DNA of 57,821 nucleotides. It comes from an uncultured Sphingomonas sp. (lineage in GTDB: Bacteria > Pseudomonadota > Alphaproteobacteria > Sphingomonadales > Sphingomonadaceae). Location: the NCBI GenBank assembly GCA_913775795.1, contig CAJYLT010000050.1, positions 1 through 57,821 on the forward strand, given 5' to 3'. Within the stretch, counting starts at the first letter, position 1; each line of letters starts with the position of its first letter. A model generated the notes under the pieces. It saw only the letters and a program-made list of their open reading frames with translations, was not told the origin of the DNA and searched no databases. A program made the position numbers and the translations under genes. Shown piece after piece: positions 8,283 to 16,878 of the stretch.

Positions 8283-8926
8283 CACTGCCTATTTGCGCGC
8301 TTCGGCACGATCCGCAAGCGGGCGTCGCCGACGATTCGCACCGTCCGGGCCTCCAGATCGGCCTCGAGGCGCTTTCCGCTGAAATTACCCTGCGGCGTCG
8401 ACCCCGTCACTGCCCCGCCCGAGGCGAGCTTTTTCGAGCGCAGGTCCACCGTCGCGTCGCGCGTGTCGAGCTGGTAGCCGTTGGCGGCGCGCACCGCGAT
8501 CGGCCCGTCGATCGCCACCCGGTCGGTGTCCATGAAATAGCGGCCCTGATTGGCCTTGATCGTCGCGGGGCCGTCGGTCAGCTCGATGCCGGCGGCAAGC
8601 TGGTTCAGCCGCACGATCCGTTCGGCCGAGCTTTTCTGGACGGCCGAGCCGGCATCGAGCTCGAAGGCGCGGCCCTTGTCGTCGGCGCCGCGATACTTCG
8701 CCGACTGGCTGCGCATCCGCTCGGCGGCGATGTCGACCTTGTTCTTGTCGAGGACGAACGACACGTCACCGCCAGTGAAGAGCGGCGCCATGACGAGGAA
8801 CGCGGCAAGGATGCCGATCCCCATCGGCAGCGCGACTTGAAGCAGCCGGATCAGCGCATCGTGGCGGCTGCCGGGCGCCGCCCAGCGCTGGCGTTCGGTG
8901 CGGACGCGGACGGCGGTCTCTGACAA
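8282..8926 (-). CDS. lptC: LPS export protein LptC
   Basis: A 214 aa protein with one N-terminal membrane helix (VALPMGIGILAAFLVMAPLF, about residues 31-50) and a periplasmic beta-jellyroll, the architecture of LptC. Its position directly before lptA with overlapping stop/start supports the call. It is the inner-membrane receptor that hands LPS from LptB2FG to LptA. The start is a TTG at 8926 with GGAG six bases upstream; no better ATG exists before the membrane helix. The N-terminal stretch SETAVRVRTERQRWAAPGSR is a basic cytoplasmic tail. Confidence 0.83.
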   Translation of the reverse strand: MSETAVRVRTERQRWAAPGSRHDALIRLLQVALPMGIGILAAFLVMAPLFTGGDVSFVLDKNKVDIAAERMRSQSAKYRGADDKGRAFELDAGSAVQKSSAERIVRLNQLAAGIELTDGPATIKANQGRYFMDTDRVAIDGPIAVRAANGYQLDTRDATVDLRSKKLASGGAVTGSTPQGNFSGKRLEADLEARTVRIVGDARLRIVPKRANRQ

Positions 8927-8952
8927 GGGCGGCTCCCGGCGGGTGAGGGCGA

Positions 8953-9573
8953 TCAGGCGTGGGCGAAGATGTCGGTTTCGGGCCAGCCGGCAAGGTCGAG
9001 TGCGGCCCGCGTCGGCAGGAAGTCGAAGCACGCCTGTGCCAGCGGCATCCGCCCCTCGCGCGTCAGCCGCTTGTCGAACTCGGTCTTGAGCGCGTGGAGG
9101 AAGCGCACGTCGGACGCGGCGTAATCTTTTTGCGCGTCGGACAGGACGGGGCCGCCCCAGTCGGAGGACTGCTGCTGCTTGGAAATGTCCTGGCCGAGCA
9201 ATTCGCGCACCAGTTCCTTGAGGCCGTGGCGGTCGGTATAGGTCCGCACCAGCCGCGAGGCGATTTTGGTGCAATAGACGGGCGCGGCCGTGACGCCGAG
9301 ATAATGCTGGATGGCGGCGAGGTCGAACCGCGCGAAATGATAGAGCTTCAGCCGATCGGGATCGGCGAGCACCGCGCGAAGGTTCGGCGCGGCATAGTCG
9401 CTGTCGGGGCCGAAGCGGACCAGATGCTCGTCGCCGCCGCCGTCCGAAAGCTGGACGACGCAAAGGCGATCGCGCGGGGTGATGAGCCCCATCGTCTCGG
9501 TATCGACGGCGATCGAGGCGCCGGGGGCGAAGACGCCCGCGGGCAGGTCTTCCTCATGGAAATAGACGGTCAT
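8953..9573 (-). CDS. rnd: Ribonuclease D-like 3'-5' exoribonuclease
   Basis: A 206 aa DEDD-family exonuclease. Motif I is SIAVDTETMGL, motif II LYHFARFDLAAI, and motif III DYAASDVRFLHAL, in which a Tyr four residues before the last Asp marks the DEDDy subclass. The protein lacks the HRDC domain of E. coli RNase D and is the short alphaproteobacterial form. It acts in 3' processing of tRNA and other stable RNA. It is followed on the same strand by lptC after 26 bp, an order often seen in sphingomonads. The start ATG 9573 gives a short lead (MTVYFHEEDLP) into the first strand. Confidence 0.85.
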   Translation of the reverse strand: MTVYFHEEDLPAGVFAPGASIAVDTETMGLITPRDRLCVVQLSDGGGDEHLVRFGPDSDYAAPNLRAVLADPDRLKLYHFARFDLAAIQHYLGVTAAPVYCTKIASRLVRTYTDRHGLKELVRELLGQDISKQQQSSDWGGPVLSDAQKDYAASDVRFLHALKTEFDKRLTREGRMPLAQACFDFLPTRAALDLAGWPETDIFAHA

Positions 9574-9604
9574 CGCCGCGCCATAGGGAAAGGCGTGCGC
9601 TTGC

Positions 9605-10396
9605 TCAATGCCCGCCCTTCGCCCGCTCGCGCCGCCGCCGGGCGAAAATGTTGAGCAGTTCGACCCCGGCGGAAAACGCCATCGCGGTATAGATATAGCC
9701 CTTGGGGATATGCGCACCGAATCCCTCGGCAATCAGCACCATGCCGATCATCAGGAGGAAGCCGAGCGCGAGCATCACCACGGTCGGATTGCGGTTGATG
9801 AAGTTGGCAAGCGGATCGGCGGCGATCAGCATCACCGTCACCGCGACGACGACGGCGACGTACATGATCTCGACATGTTCGGTCATGCCGACCGCGGTCA
9901 GGATCGAATCGATCGAAAAGACGATGTCGAGCAGGATGATCTGGACGATCGCGGCGGTGAAGCCGATCTCGATCGTGCTCTTCGTCTTGTCGAGCAGGTC
10001 GTCGCTTTCGTGCCCGTCGAGCGTGCCGTGAATCTCCTTCGTCGCCTTCCACATCAGGAACAGGCCGCCGGCGATCAGGATGAGGTCGCGCCAAGAGAAT
10101 TGTGTCTCGAAACTCGGTTCGCCGTGCGCGCCCAGCGGCCCGGTGATGCCGAGGTCGAAGACCGGCGCGGTCAGCGCGACGATCCACGCGATCGCGGTCA
10201 GGAGGAGCAGGCGCATGATCAGCGCCAGGCCGATGCCGATTCGCCGCGCCTTCTTCCGCTGTGCTTCCGGCAGCTTGTTCGACAGGATCGAGATGAAGAT
10301 CAGATTGTCGATGCCGAGCACGACTTCCATCACGATCAGCGTGACGAGCGCGGCCCAGGCGGCGGGATCGGCGAGAAGAGCGGTGATATTGTCCAT
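9605..10396 (-). CDS. TerC family integral membrane protein
   Basis: A 263 aa protein with about seven membrane helices. TerC family motifs are plain: [16 protein letters not shown] near the N-terminus and [15 protein letters not shown] in the second half; their acidic residues inside membrane helices are typical of metal-coordinating TerC/YgdQ proteins. The C-terminus is Arg-rich ([12 protein letters not shown]). Members are implicated in tellurite resistance or manganese homeostasis; which applies here is unknown. The first ATG gives MSRGFV upstream, but ATG 10396 (MDNITALL) leads straight into the first helix and is preferred. RNase D begins 31 bp downstream. Confidence 0.85.
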   Translation of the reverse strand: MDNITALLADPAAWAALVTLIVMEVVLGIDNLIFISILSNKLPEAQRKKARRIGIGLALIMRLLLLTAIAWIVALTAPVFDLGITGPLGAHGEPSFETQFSWRDLILIAGGLFLMWKATKEIHGTLDGHESDDLLDKTKSTIEIGFTAAIVQIILLDIVFSIDSILTAVGMTEHVEIMYVAVVVAVTVMLIAADPLANFINRNPTVVMLALGFLLMIGMVLIAEGFGAHIPKGYIYTAMAFSAGVELLNIFARRRRERAKGGH

Positions 10397-10605
10397 GACC
10401 TGTGCTTTCGCCGCGACGAAGCCCCGGGACACGGCTTGGTTCCCGAAGCCGTCGTTTCTGCGACGATTTCGTTCGCGGTGATCGCTTTTATCGGCTATGC
10501 CTCGATTGGAAGTGTGTGGGTTCCACGCGCTCAGACACCTGCGTTGTTCGTCCGGCGCTTGGGGTTAAGGGATTGCAACGGGCGAAGCGGGAAGACGAAC
10601 AGGGC

Positions 10606-11427
10606 ATGAGTTTCGATCGAGGACGCGGCGGTGGCCGCGGTGGCCGTGGCGGCAAGGACAAGCGCGACTTTTTCGGCGGCGATGATTTCGGCGGCGGCGG
10701 TGGCGGCTTCGGCGATCGCGGCGGCTTTGGCGGCGGTGACCGCTTCGGCGGTGGCGGCGGCTATGGCGGCGGCGGCGGTGGTTTCGGCGGCGGCGGCGGC
10801 GGTGGTTATCGCGGCGGTGGCGGCGGTGGCTTCGGCGGCGGCGGTGGCGGCTTCGGTGGTGGCGGCGGCGGTGGCCGCGGCATGCCCCCCCAGGTCGTCG
10901 GCGAGGGCAAGGGCGTCGTCAAGTTCTTCAACGGCCAGAAGGGCTTCGGCTTCATCGTCCGTGACGATGGCGGCGAGGACGTGTTCGTGCACATCTCGGC
11001 CGTCGAGCAGGCGGGTCTGTCGGGTCTGGCCGAGGGTCAGCCGCTCGGCTTCACGCTCGTCGATCGCGGTGGCCGCATCTCGGCGACTGAGCTCAAGATC
11101 GATGGCGAGCCGATGCCCGTCACCGGCGGCGGCGCAGCAGCGCCCCGCGGCGATCGCGATGCGGGTCCGCGCGGCGGTGCCGGTGCGGGTGGTCCGCAAC
11201 GTCAGCTGACCGGTGAGCGTTCGTCGGGTACGGTCAAGTTCTTCAACGCGATGAAGGGCTTCGGCTTCATTCAGCGCGACGATGGCCAGCCCGATGCGTT
11301 CGTGCACATTTCGGCGGTCGAGCGTGCGGGCCTCCCGACGCTCAACGAGGGTGACCGGCTCGAGTTCGAGCTCGAGGTCGATCGTCGCGGCAAGTATGCC
11401 GCGGTGAACCTCAACCCCGTTCAGTAA
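10606..11427 (+). CDS. Glycine-rich protein with two cold-shock domains
   Basis: A 273 aa protein with an unusual N-terminus: about 92 residues of RG/GGF/GGY repeats (RGRGGGRGGRGG, then long Gly runs broken by Phe, Tyr and Arg). Two cold-shock domains follow. CSD1 (about 98-166) has KGFGFI and DVFVHIS, the RNA-binding RNP1 and RNP2 motifs; CSD2 (about 205-270) has the same in KGFGFI and AFVHIS. A Gly/Arg linker joins them. Double CSDs are usual in alphaproteobacteria; the long eukaryote-like RGG/GGF tail is not. It is probably an RNA chaperone. The 209 bp upstream, shared with divergent terC, must hold its promoter and a long 5' UTR. Start at ATG 10606. Confidence 0.88.
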   Translation: MSFDRGRGGGRGGRGGKDKRDFFGGDDFGGGGGGFGDRGGFGGGDRFGGGGGYGGGGGGFGGGGGGGYRGGGGGGFGGGGGGFGGGGGGGRGMPPQVVGEGKGVVKFFNGQKGFGFIVRDDGGEDVFVHISAVEQAGLSGLAEGQPLGFTLVDRGGRISATELKIDGEPMPVTGGGAAAPRGDRDAGPRGGAGAGGPQRQLTGERSSGTVKFFNAMKGFGFIQRDDGQPDAFVHISAVERAGLPTLNEGDRLEFELEVDRRGKYAAVNLNPVQ

Positions 11428-11453
11428 CCGACGGATCGAAGGGGCACGCCCGC

Positions 11454-12260
11454 GTGCGCGCCGCAACGATCCTGAAAATCGCCGCGTCGGCTTTTGCCGG
11501 CGCGGCGTTTTCGTGTCCGCTCTCCGCTCAGGAGGCGGTACCTGCCGTCACCTGTCCCGCGCCGGCGATGGAGCAGGTTCGCGTGGTCGCGCGGATGCCG
11601 CACGATCCCCACGCCTTTACCCAGGGCCTGATCTTCCATTCGGGCGCGCTCCTCGAAACGACGGGCCAGTACGGTCAGTCGCAGCTGCGCCGGCTCGATG
11701 CGCGCACGGGCAAGGTTCTGATGCGCCGCGCGCTGCCGACCAATCAGTTCGGCGAGGGGCTGGGGCGGATCGGCAACGAACTGGTCGCGCTCACCTGGAC
11801 CAACGGCGTCGCGCATCGCTTCACCGCCGACACGCTAAAGCCGCTCGGCAGCTTTCGTTATCAGGGCGAGGGCTGGGGACTGACCAGCGACGGCAAACGC
11901 TGGATCCGGTCGGACGGCAGCGACAACCTGATCTTCCACGATGCGGCGACCTTCAAGGAAACCGGCCGCGTGCGCGTGACGCTGGCGGGCACGCCGCTGC
12001 CCGAGCTCAACGAGCTCGAATGGATTGGCGGGTTGGTCTTTGCCAATGTCTGGCACAGCGACGTGATCGTCGCGATCGATCCGAAAACGGGTTGCGTCGC
12101 GCGCCGCTTCGACCTCGGGCCGCTGGTTCGCGAGGTTGCTGCGGCCGACTCCGAAGCGGTGCTGAATGGCATCGCCTGGGACGAGAAGGGCAAGCGCCTC
12201 TACGTCACGGGCAAGGACTGGCCGCGGCTGTTCGAGATCGCGCTTCCCGAACGCAAATAG
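11454..12260 (+). CDS. Glutaminyl-peptide cyclotransferase (plant-type fold)
   Basis: A 268 aa secreted protein. The signal peptide ends near LSAQEA. The rest is a five-bladed propeller with the family markers HDPHAFTQGLIFHSGALLETTG, YGQSQLRRLD, FGEGLGRIGNELVALTW, LNELEWIGGLVFANVWHSD and LNGIAWDEKGKRLYVTGKDWP. These enzymes turn N-terminal glutamine into pyroglutamate, usually protecting secreted proteins. The start is a GTG at 11454, the only one that leaves a complete signal peptide. A Cys in VTCPAPAM pairs possibly with the Cys in KTGCVARRF. It is the usual bacterial 'QCT' length. Confidence 0.87.
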   Translation: MRAATILKIAASAFAGAAFSCPLSAQEAVPAVTCPAPAMEQVRVVARMPHDPHAFTQGLIFHSGALLETTGQYGQSQLRRLDARTGKVLMRRALPTNQFGEGLGRIGNELVALTWTNGVAHRFTADTLKPLGSFRYQGEGWGLTSDGKRWIRSDGSDNLIFHDAATFKETGRVRVTLAGTPLPELNELEWIGGLVFANVWHSDVIVAIDPKTGCVARRFDLGPLVREVAAADSEAVLNGIAWDEKGKRLYVTGKDWPRLFEIALPERK

Positions 12261-12295
12261 CCGGAGCGGAAGCAGCGGCCCGGCGTTAGGGGCGC

Positions 12296-13270
12296 ATGGG
12301 CAAACTGATCGACGGCAAATGGACGAGCGGCGACGCGGTCGCGCCGACCAACGACAAGGGTGAGTTCGAACGCGCCGACAGCGGCTTTCGCGGCTGGCTG
12401 ACCGCCGATGGCGGGCCGGGGCCGGACGGGCAGCGGGGCTGGCGGGCGGAACCGGGGCGCTATCGCCTGTATGTCAGTCTCGCCTGCCCCTGGGCGCATC
12501 GGACGCTCGTCGTGCACGCGCTCAAGCGGCTCGACGACCTGATCCCCGTCACCGTCGTCGGCCCGATCATGGGAAGGGACGGCTGGAGCTTGACGGAAGC
12601 CTATGGCGGGACGGGTGAGCCGCTCTACGGCCTCGACCATCTGCACCAGCTCTACACCCGCGCACGACCCGACATGACGGGCAAGGTCACGGTCCCGGTG
12701 CTTTGGGACGAGGCCGAGCAGACGATCGTCAGCAACGAATCGGCCGATATCCTGCGAATGCTGTCGACCGCCTATGACGGGCTCGGTGCGGCGCCGGGGG
12801 ATTATTACCCGGCGGATCTGCGCACCGAGATCGATGCGGTGAACGAGCGCGTCTATCCCGGCCTCAACAACGGCGTTTATCGCGCCGGCTTCGCGACCAG
12901 GCAAGACGCGTACGAGGCGGCGGCGCGTGAGGTGTTTGCGACGCTGGACTGGCTGGAAGAGCGGCTGGCAGATCGCGAATGGCTCGTTGGCGAGCGGCTG
13001 ACCGAGGCGGATATTCGGACGTTCACCACGCTCGTCCGGTTCGATCCCGTCTATCACGGTCATTTCAAGTGCAATTGGCGGCGGCTGATCGACTATCCGC
13101 GGCTTTCGGACTTCGCTGCGCGGATCGCCGAACTGCCGGGCGTCGCGGCGACGATCGACCTCGATCACATCAAGACGCATTATTATCGCAGCCACCCCGA
13201 CATCAATCCGACCGGCATCGTGCCGATCGGCCCGGCGCACGGCGTGATCGGCGAGGCGGACGGCGGTTGA
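12296..13270 (+). CDS. Glutathionyl-hydroquinone reductase (Xi-class GST)
   Basis: A 324 aa member of the YqjG/PcpF/ECM4 family. The catalytic Cys is residue 64 in LYVSLACPWAHRT, which attacks the glutathionyl-quinol adduct. Family landmarks follow: GRDGWSLTE, LYTRARPDMTGKVTVPVLWD, TIVSNESADILRML, and the GST C-terminal helices with VYPGLNNGVYRAGFATRQDAYEAA and RFDPVYHGHFKCN. The enzyme reduces glutathionyl-hydroquinones with glutathione; sphingomonads use relatives in chlorinated phenol breakdown, but nothing nearby points to such a pathway, so housekeeping detoxification is more likely. It begins 35 bp after the cyclotransferase. Confidence 0.9.
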   Translation: MGKLIDGKWTSGDAVAPTNDKGEFERADSGFRGWLTADGGPGPDGQRGWRAEPGRYRLYVSLACPWAHRTLVVHALKRLDDLIPVTVVGPIMGRDGWSLTEAYGGTGEPLYGLDHLHQLYTRARPDMTGKVTVPVLWDEAEQTIVSNESADILRMLSTAYDGLGAAPGDYYPADLRTEIDAVNERVYPGLNNGVYRAGFATRQDAYEAAAREVFATLDWLEERLADREWLVGERLTEADIRTFTTLVRFDPVYHGHFKCNWRRLIDYPRLSDFAARIAELPGVAATIDLDHIKTHYYRSHPDINPTGIVPIGPAHGVIGEADGG

Positions 13271-13302
13271 ATGCGGGAGCCATGGCCCGCATAAGGCGCA
13301 CC

Positions 13303-13818
13303 ATGTCGCGTACGCTCTTCCTTGCCGCCCTGCCACTTCTCGCGGTTGCCGGCTGCGTGCCCGCTGCGCGTCCGCTTCCCAGCCCCGAGCCGGCGCCGCG
13401 ACCCGCACCCGCGCCACGGCCGATGCCAGTGCCCGCGCCGCCGCCCGCCTCCAGCGACTGGCGCGACTGGGCGCTGACGCCGGGCGACTGGCGCTATACC
13501 GCGACGTCGGGCGGGTCCGTCGCGCGGTTCGGGACGGGGATCGCCAGCCTGACCTGCGACCGGGGGAGCGGCACCGTCACCCTCACGGTGCAGGGCAGCG
13601 GCACCCGCGCGATCGTGCGCACGAGCAGCACCGCGCGAACGCTGGCGATGGCCCCCGGCGCCGGCAGCGTGTCGGTGCGACTGCCCGCGCGCGACGGGCT
13701 GCTCGACGCGATGGGTTTCAGCCGGGGCCGCTTCGTGATCGAAGGCGTGACGCCCCGGCCGCTGGTCATCCCCGCCTGGCCGGAAATCCTGCGCGTGACG
13801 GAGGATTGCCGCGCCTAG
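13303..13818 (+). CDS. Lipoprotein with proline-rich linker, function unknown
   Basis: About 171 aa. The N-terminus is a lipoprotein signal with the lipobox LAVAGC (Cys 18 from ATG 13303). A Pro/Ala/Arg-rich spacer (PSPEPAPRPAPAPRP) follows, then a small beta-rich domain with one Cys pair (LTCDRG and EDCRA at the very end). I do not recognise a named family; similar proteins occur as hypothetical lipoproteins in sphingomonads. ATG 13303 has AAGG six bases upstream and gives a normal signal length; ATG 13282 (MARIRRT) is the alternative. It converges with the next gene, stops overlapping by 4 bp. Confidence 0.7.
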   Translation: MSRTLFLAALPLLAVAGCVPAARPLPSPEPAPRPAPAPRPMPVPAPPPASSDWRDWALTPGDWRYTATSGGSVARFGTGIASLTCDRGSGTVTLTVQGSGTRAIVRTSSTARTLAMAPGAGSVSVRLPARDGLLDAMGFSRGRFVIEGVTPRPLVIPAWPEILRVTEDCRA

Positions 13819-14972
13819 CCGGCGCGGAACGTCAGCCCCGCCCGTTTCGCCAGCCGGTCTCGCAACGCAGCGCCCAGCAGCGCGGTCGGAGTCCAGACGC
13901 CGCCCTCGCTCTCGGTCTCACCCAGCAGCAGCGCGGTCTCCGCGATCATCTTCGAGGTCGAGCCGTAGCCTGGATCACGGTCGCCGGTGACGACCGCCTC
14001 GGCGCGGTCGCCATCGGGCATCTCGGCAATGAACAGGATGTCGTAGAAACCGGCCTCGCGCTCCTCGCGGGTCGGGCCTTCGCCGGGGGCGGGTCCCTTG
14101 TCGCCGCCGATCGGGTTCATCTTCGCGATCGCCTCGGCCGCCGCCTTGCCGAGCTCGCCGAGGCCCGGCGCGATCATCATCTCGTCATAGACGAAGTCGG
14201 TGCCATAGGCGTGGCGGGTCAGCGCGTTGGTGCGGTGGACGTTCTTGGTGTTGATCGTCGCCATGACGAACGGCGCGACCCAGCCACTGACCGCTGCGTC
14301 GTACTCGGGGATCATGCCGGTTGGCTGCGACGGCCCCTGGAAACCGGGGGTCAGCGCGAAGGGATTGATCATCAGCTTCAGGATGCCCGGATCGCGCGCG
14401 GCGGCGGCCATCGTCGCCTTGGCACTGGCGAAGGTGCCGCCGGAGAAGGTGCCCTGCATCTTGCGGATGCGCCCCTTCACGCGCGGGGCGGCGCGGCCGA
14501 ACTTGGCCTTGGCGCATTGCTGCACTTCCCAGACGCCGAGATCGAAGGGGATTGAATCGAAGCCGCAGGAAAAGACGATGCGCGCGCCCGATGCCTTGGC
14601 GTCGGCGTCGTACTTGTCGATCATCGCGCGCATCCAGGCGGGTTCGCCGCACAGGTCGACATAGCCGGTGCCGGTATGCGCGCAGGCGGCGACCAGCGGT
14701 TCGCCATAGAGCTGGTACGGGCCGACCGTGGTCAGGACGACCTTCGTTCGCTTGCACATCGCCTTGAGCGCCGACGGGTCCTCGGCATCAGCGACGATCA
14801 GCGGGGTATCGGCCGGTGCGCTGACTTCGGTTCGCGCGGCCTCGAGCTTGGTCAGTGACCGGCCCGCCAGCGCCCAGCGGGGAGCGGGATCGCGCTGCGC
14901 CAGAACCTCGGCGACGAGCTTGCCCGTATAGCCGGTGGCGCCATAGACGATGACGTCGAATTCGCGATCCAT
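13815..14972 (-). CDS. Saccharopine dehydrogenase-like NAD(P)-dependent reductase
   Basis: A 385 aa protein with an N-terminal Rossmann fold: FDVIVYGATGYTGKLVAEVLAQ, then DAEDPSALKAMCKRTKVVLTTVGPY. Later blocks GTGYVDLCGEPAWM and SCGFDSIPFDLGVW are typical of the family that includes mycobacterial trans-acting enoyl reductases. Such proteins probably reduce a lipid-linked intermediate; substrate is not readable. The start ATG 14972 is chosen because the Rossmann strand begins 5 residues on; an upstream ATG at 15008 would overlap the ABC transporter gene that precedes it on the strand. Confidence 0.82.
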   Translation of the reverse strand: MDREFDVIVYGATGYTGKLVAEVLAQRDPAPRWALAGRSLTKLEAARTEVSAPADTPLIVADAEDPSALKAMCKRTKVVLTTVGPYQLYGEPLVAACAHTGTGYVDLCGEPAWMRAMIDKYDADAKASGARIVFSCGFDSIPFDLGVWEVQQCAKAKFGRAAPRVKGRIRKMQGTFSGGTFASAKATMAAAARDPGILKLMINPFALTPGFQGPSQPTGMIPEYDAAVSGWVAPFVMATINTKNVHRTNALTRHAYGTDFVYDEMMIAPGLGELGKAAAEAIAKMNPIGGDKGPAPGEGPTREEREAGFYDILFIAEMPDGDRAEAVVTGDRDPGYGSTSKMIAETALLLGETESEGGVWTPTALLGAALRDRLAKRAGLTFRAG

Positions 14973-14994
14973 GTTCCGCTCCCGATCGGTTTCG

Positions 14995-16773
14995 TTATGC
15001 AACCTCATTGAATTGCAGCGCCGCGAGCCGCGCGTAAAGCCCGCTTTGCGTGGCGAGTGACGAATGCGTGCCGGTTTCGACGATCCGGCCGTTTTCCATT
15101 ACGACGATCCGGTCGGCATTGCGGACCGTGGCGAGGCGGTGGGCGATGACGAGCGTGGTGCGCGTCGCCATCAGCCGCTCGAGCGCGTCCTGCACCAGCC
15201 GCTCGCTCTCGGCGTCGAGCGCGGAGGTCGCCTCGTCCAGCAAGAGAATCGGCGCGTCGCGAAGGAGGGCACGGGCGATCGCGATCCGCTGGCGCTGGCC
15301 GCCCGACAGCCGCGCGCCGCCTTCGCCGAGGAAGGTGTCGAGGCCCTGGGGCAAAGTGCGCAGGAATTCGGCGGCGTTGGCGGCCTCGGCCGCTTCCCAG
15401 ATCGCCTCGTCGCTCGCGTCCCAGCGGCCGTAGCGCAGGTTGTCGCGGGCCGAGGAGGCGAAGATCACCGTCTCCTGCGGCACCATCGCGATGCGCGCGC
15501 GGATGTCGGCGGGATCGGCCTCCGGCACAGGCACGCCGTCGATGCGCACGGTGCCTGCCTGCGGGTCGTAGAAACGCTCGGCAAGCTGGAACAGCGTCGA
15601 CTTGCCAGCGCCCGAGGGCCCCACGACCGCGATCGTCTCGCCCGGCGCCACGTCGAGCGTGAAATCGTCGAGCGCGGCATGCTCGGGTCGGGTGGGATAG
15701 CGGAAGGTCACGCCCTCAAAGGCGATGCTGCCCCGCGCCGGCACCGGCAGCGCGCGCGGGTTGGCGGGCGGAGCGATATCGGGCTGTTCGGCGAGCAGTT
15801 CGGCCAGCCGCGCCGCAGCGCCGGAGGCGCGCAGCAGGTCACCGTACACCTCGATCAGCGCGCCGAACGCGCCGGTGACGAGACCGGCGGTCAGCACGAA
15901 CGCGGTGATCGACCCGCCGGTGGTGCGGCCCGAGGCGACGTCGGCGACCGCTTCCCAGATGATGAGCGTGACCGCGCCGAACAGCAGCAAGATGACAAGC
16001 GCGGTCATCAGCGCGCGGGTGCCGAACCGCGCCTTGGCAGTGGCGAAGCCGCGATCGACCGCAGCGGCGAAGCGGTCGGCCTCGCGGCGCTCCTGCCCGA
16101 ACGCCTGGACGATCTTCATCGCGCCCAGCGTCTCGTTCGCGGTCGCGCCGATATCCGCCACGCGGTCCTGGCTGGATCGCGAGAGGCGGCGGACCCGCGC
16201 GCCGAGCAGGAAGATCGGCAGCACGATCAGCGGCAGGCCGAGCAGCAGATAGCCGGCGATCTTCGGACTGAGTGCGAAGAGATAGATGAGGCCGCCGACG
16301 CCGACGAGCAGGTTGCGCAGCGCGACCGAGACGGTCGATCCGACGATCTGCTCGACGATCGCGGTGTCGGCGGTGAGGCGGCTAGCGATCTCCGACGGGC
16401 GGTTCTCCTCGAACCAGCGCGGGGCGAGGCGCAGGAGGTTCCGCTGGACCGCGACGCGCATGTCCGCGACCGTCCGCTCGGCGAGCCACGACACGAACCA
16501 GAAGCGTGCGGCGGTGGCGACCGCGAGCACCACGACCACCATCAGCAGCCGGTGAAAATAGGGCGCGATCGCCGCCGCGCTGCCCCCGGCGAACCCGTTG
16601 TCGACCACGAGCTGGAACGTGCGCGGAATGTAGAGCGTCGCCGTCGCCGCGACGATCAGCGCCAGCACCGCACAGGCGAGCTGGAGCGGATAGCTGCGCG
16701 TGAATCGCCAGACGACGAGGAGGTTCGACAGCTTGCGGGACGGGGCGGGCGGAACGGGGGCTTCGGTTGCCAT
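14995..16773 (-). CDS. ABC exporter, fused membrane and ATPase domains
   Basis: A 592 aa half-transporter of the MsbA/lipid or drug exporter type. Six membrane helices occupy roughly residues 15-310. The ATPase has Walker A GPSGAGKST, Q-loop MVPQETVIF, signature LSGGQRQRIAIARAL, Walker B ILLLDEATSALD and H-loop VIAHRLATV. It should work as a homodimer in the inner membrane. Substrate cannot be told; MsbA itself is normally next to lpxK, which is not here, so a general multidrug or lipid exporter is more likely. It is divergent from cysK across 105 bp. Confidence 0.88.
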   Translation of the reverse strand: MATEAPVPPAPSRKLSNLLVVWRFTRSYPLQLACAVLALIVAATATLYIPRTFQLVVDNGFAGGSAAAIAPYFHRLLMVVVVLAVATAARFWFVSWLAERTVADMRVAVQRNLLRLAPRWFEENRPSEIASRLTADTAIVEQIVGSTVSVALRNLLVGVGGLIYLFALSPKIAGYLLLGLPLIVLPIFLLGARVRRLSRSSQDRVADIGATANETLGAMKIVQAFGQERREADRFAAAVDRGFATAKARFGTRALMTALVILLLFGAVTLIIWEAVADVASGRTTGGSITAFVLTAGLVTGAFGALIEVYGDLLRASGAAARLAELLAEQPDIAPPANPRALPVPARGSIAFEGVTFRYPTRPEHAALDDFTLDVAPGETIAVVGPSGAGKSTLFQLAERFYDPQAGTVRIDGVPVPEADPADIRARIAMVPQETVIFASSARDNLRYGRWDASDEAIWEAAEAANAAEFLRTLPQGLDTFLGEGGARLSGGQRQRIAIARALLRDAPILLLDEATSALDAESERLVQDALERLMATRTTLVIAHRLATVRNADRIVVMENGRIVETGTHSSLATQSGLYARLAALQFNEVA

Positions 16774-16878
16774 GGGCGCGGGGTTAGCGCGAAGCGCGGG
16801 GCGGGGAAAGGCGGGCGATTGTCGGTTCCCAAGCGATGCTTGCTTGGCGGGGAGGGGGGCGCGCCTTATCTCCCGCCG

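Noticed and set aside
10620..10890. GGC-rich short tandem repeats as a possible microsatellite or CRISPR-like array
   Set aside because: The repeats are coding (Gly codons in the cold-shock protein tail) and irregular, with no spacer structure. No CRISPR array was seen anywhere.
10531..11466. Long antisense open frame (311 codons, Ala/Thr-rich) opposite the cold-shock gene
   Set aside because: It is a mirror of the GGC-repeat and cold-shock coding sequence; codon bias and no recognisable domain show it is a shadow frame.
15064..16878. Long plus-strand frame running into cysK
   Set aside because: It is antisense to the ABC exporter, which has all ATPase motifs; only the cysK part from 16879 is real.
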